From contig DJIP01000281.1 of assembly GCA_002433675.1 (NCBI GenBank), forward strand, positions 1 to 6,996: a stretch of 6,996 nucleotides of DNA, given 5' to 3'. Shown here one piece after another: positions 6,737 to 6,996 of this stretch. The translations under genes were made by a program, and so were the position numbers. This DNA is from Halomonas halophila (GTDB taxonomy: Bacteria > Pseudomonadota > Gammaproteobacteria > Pseudomonadales > Halomonadaceae). Every line of letters begins with the position of its first letter. Position 1 is the first letter of the stretch. The notes beneath the pieces are model-generated. The model worked only from the letters and a program-made list of their open reading frames with translations. It did not search any database and was not told where the DNA came from.

Positions 6737-6996
6737 CGCGGCCCCCCTGTCGCCGGGCCATTGCCAGCGCCCGAGGCTGTCTCACGGGCTGTGCCGGGGG
6801 CTGTCTCACGGACTATGCCGGAGGCTGTCTCACGGTCTGGGTCAGGGGCAGAATCAGCGCCTGCACCACCCTCGGACGACAGTCCCAGCAGGCGACGCAG
6901 CTGGGGCAGGGTGGGGGAACCCGCAGACAGCGACGCCAGGCCCACGCCAAGCTGTCGTGACCAGCGCTCGAGCTGCTGGCGGCGCTCCCTGGCCAC
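6733..6996 (-). CDS. DUF58 domain-containing protein, C-terminal fragment (5' end outside window)
   Basis: Only the last 87 residues are present; the frame is open to the right edge and the real start is outside. Residues 1-40 (RQQLERWSRQLGVGLASLSA..LPQLRRLLGLS) resemble the usual end of DUF58 proteins of this operon type: a helix, a short strand, then a final PxLRRLLG helix. DUF58 proteins accompany MoxR AAA+ ATPases and have a VWA-like fold, but their reaction is unknown. The leading GTG codon at 6996-6994 is just an internal valine at the window edge, not a credible start. After the LRRLLGLS block the protein continues with a Gly/Ala/Ser/Asp stretch, three octapeptide repeats with the core RETA (about 53-76), and a Gly/Pro-rich end. 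This looks like a species-specific extension beyond the normal domain end. The assignment leans on gene order as much as on sequence. Confidence 0.8.
   Translation of the reverse strand: MARERRQQLERWSRQLGVGLASLSAGSPTLPQLRRLLGLSSEGGAGADSAPDPDRETASGIVRETAPGTARETASGAGNGPATGGPR
6742..6748 (-). promoter_or_regulatory. Ribosome binding site of the DUF4381 gene
   Basis: The minus strand reads AGGGGGG, ending 5 bases before ATG 6736. It lies inside the last codons of the DUF58 gene and supports the ATGA-overlap start. Confidence 0.5.
6773..6844 (-). repeat. Three 24-bp tandem repeats in the DUF58 C-terminal tail
   Basis: Units at 6773-6796, 6797-6820 and 6821-6844 share the core ggctgtctcacgg on the plus strand. 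In the DUF58 frame each unit carries RETA followed by Ser or Pro and Gly, giving an eight-residue period. They lie after the conserved domain end. Confidence 0.88.

Overview
The window is a high-GC, gene-dense stretch with every real gene on the minus strand, so it reads from right to left. The gene order (DUF58, DUF4381, VWA, VWA-TPR, BatD) is the Bat/MoxR-type operon of gammaproteobacteria. The protein sequences, the GC content and the acidic low-complexity linkers fit a halophilic or halotolerant gammaproteobacterium such as a member of the Halomonadaceae. The family-level placement is inference from recall, not from a search.

Layout, in direction of transcription: (1) the C-terminal end of a DUF58 protein, cut by the right edge (6996-6733); (2) a DUF4381 single-pass membrane protein (6736-6209); (3) a BatA-like von Willebrand A protein with an intact metal site (6212-5145); (4) a BatB/BatC-like fusion of a VWA domain and TPR repeats (5148-3523); (5) a BatD-like membrane protein (3526-1892); (6) an eight-heme c-type cytochrome with a HEAT-like C-terminal region (1899 to beyond position 1). 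The last gene is cut by the left edge. It has no stop codon in the window, but it is open for 633 codons and carries eight CXXCH motifs.

The five junctions all overlap: four by 4 bases (ATGA) and the last by 8 bases (ATGCATGA). There is no intergenic DNA, and I see no promoter or terminator, so the window is the interior of one operon. The first four internal starts have purine-rich ribosome binding sites inside the preceding gene. The cytochrome start does not.

Membrane segments and positive-inside charges place the VWA domains, the TPR domain and the BatD ectodomain in the periplasm, the same compartment as the cytochrome. The DUF58 protein and the C-terminal tails face the cytoplasm, where a MoxR AAA+ ATPase (expected upstream, outside the window) would act. 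The working hypothesis is that this MoxR/VWA machinery assembles, remodels or protects a periplasmic partner, and that the co-translated multiheme cytochrome is a candidate partner or client.

A second theme is short in-frame tandem repeats in linkers and termini: 3 x 24 bp in the cytochrome leader, 3 x 12 bp just after its signal peptide, 3 x 9 bp in a BatD linker, and 3 x 24 bp in the DUF58 tail.
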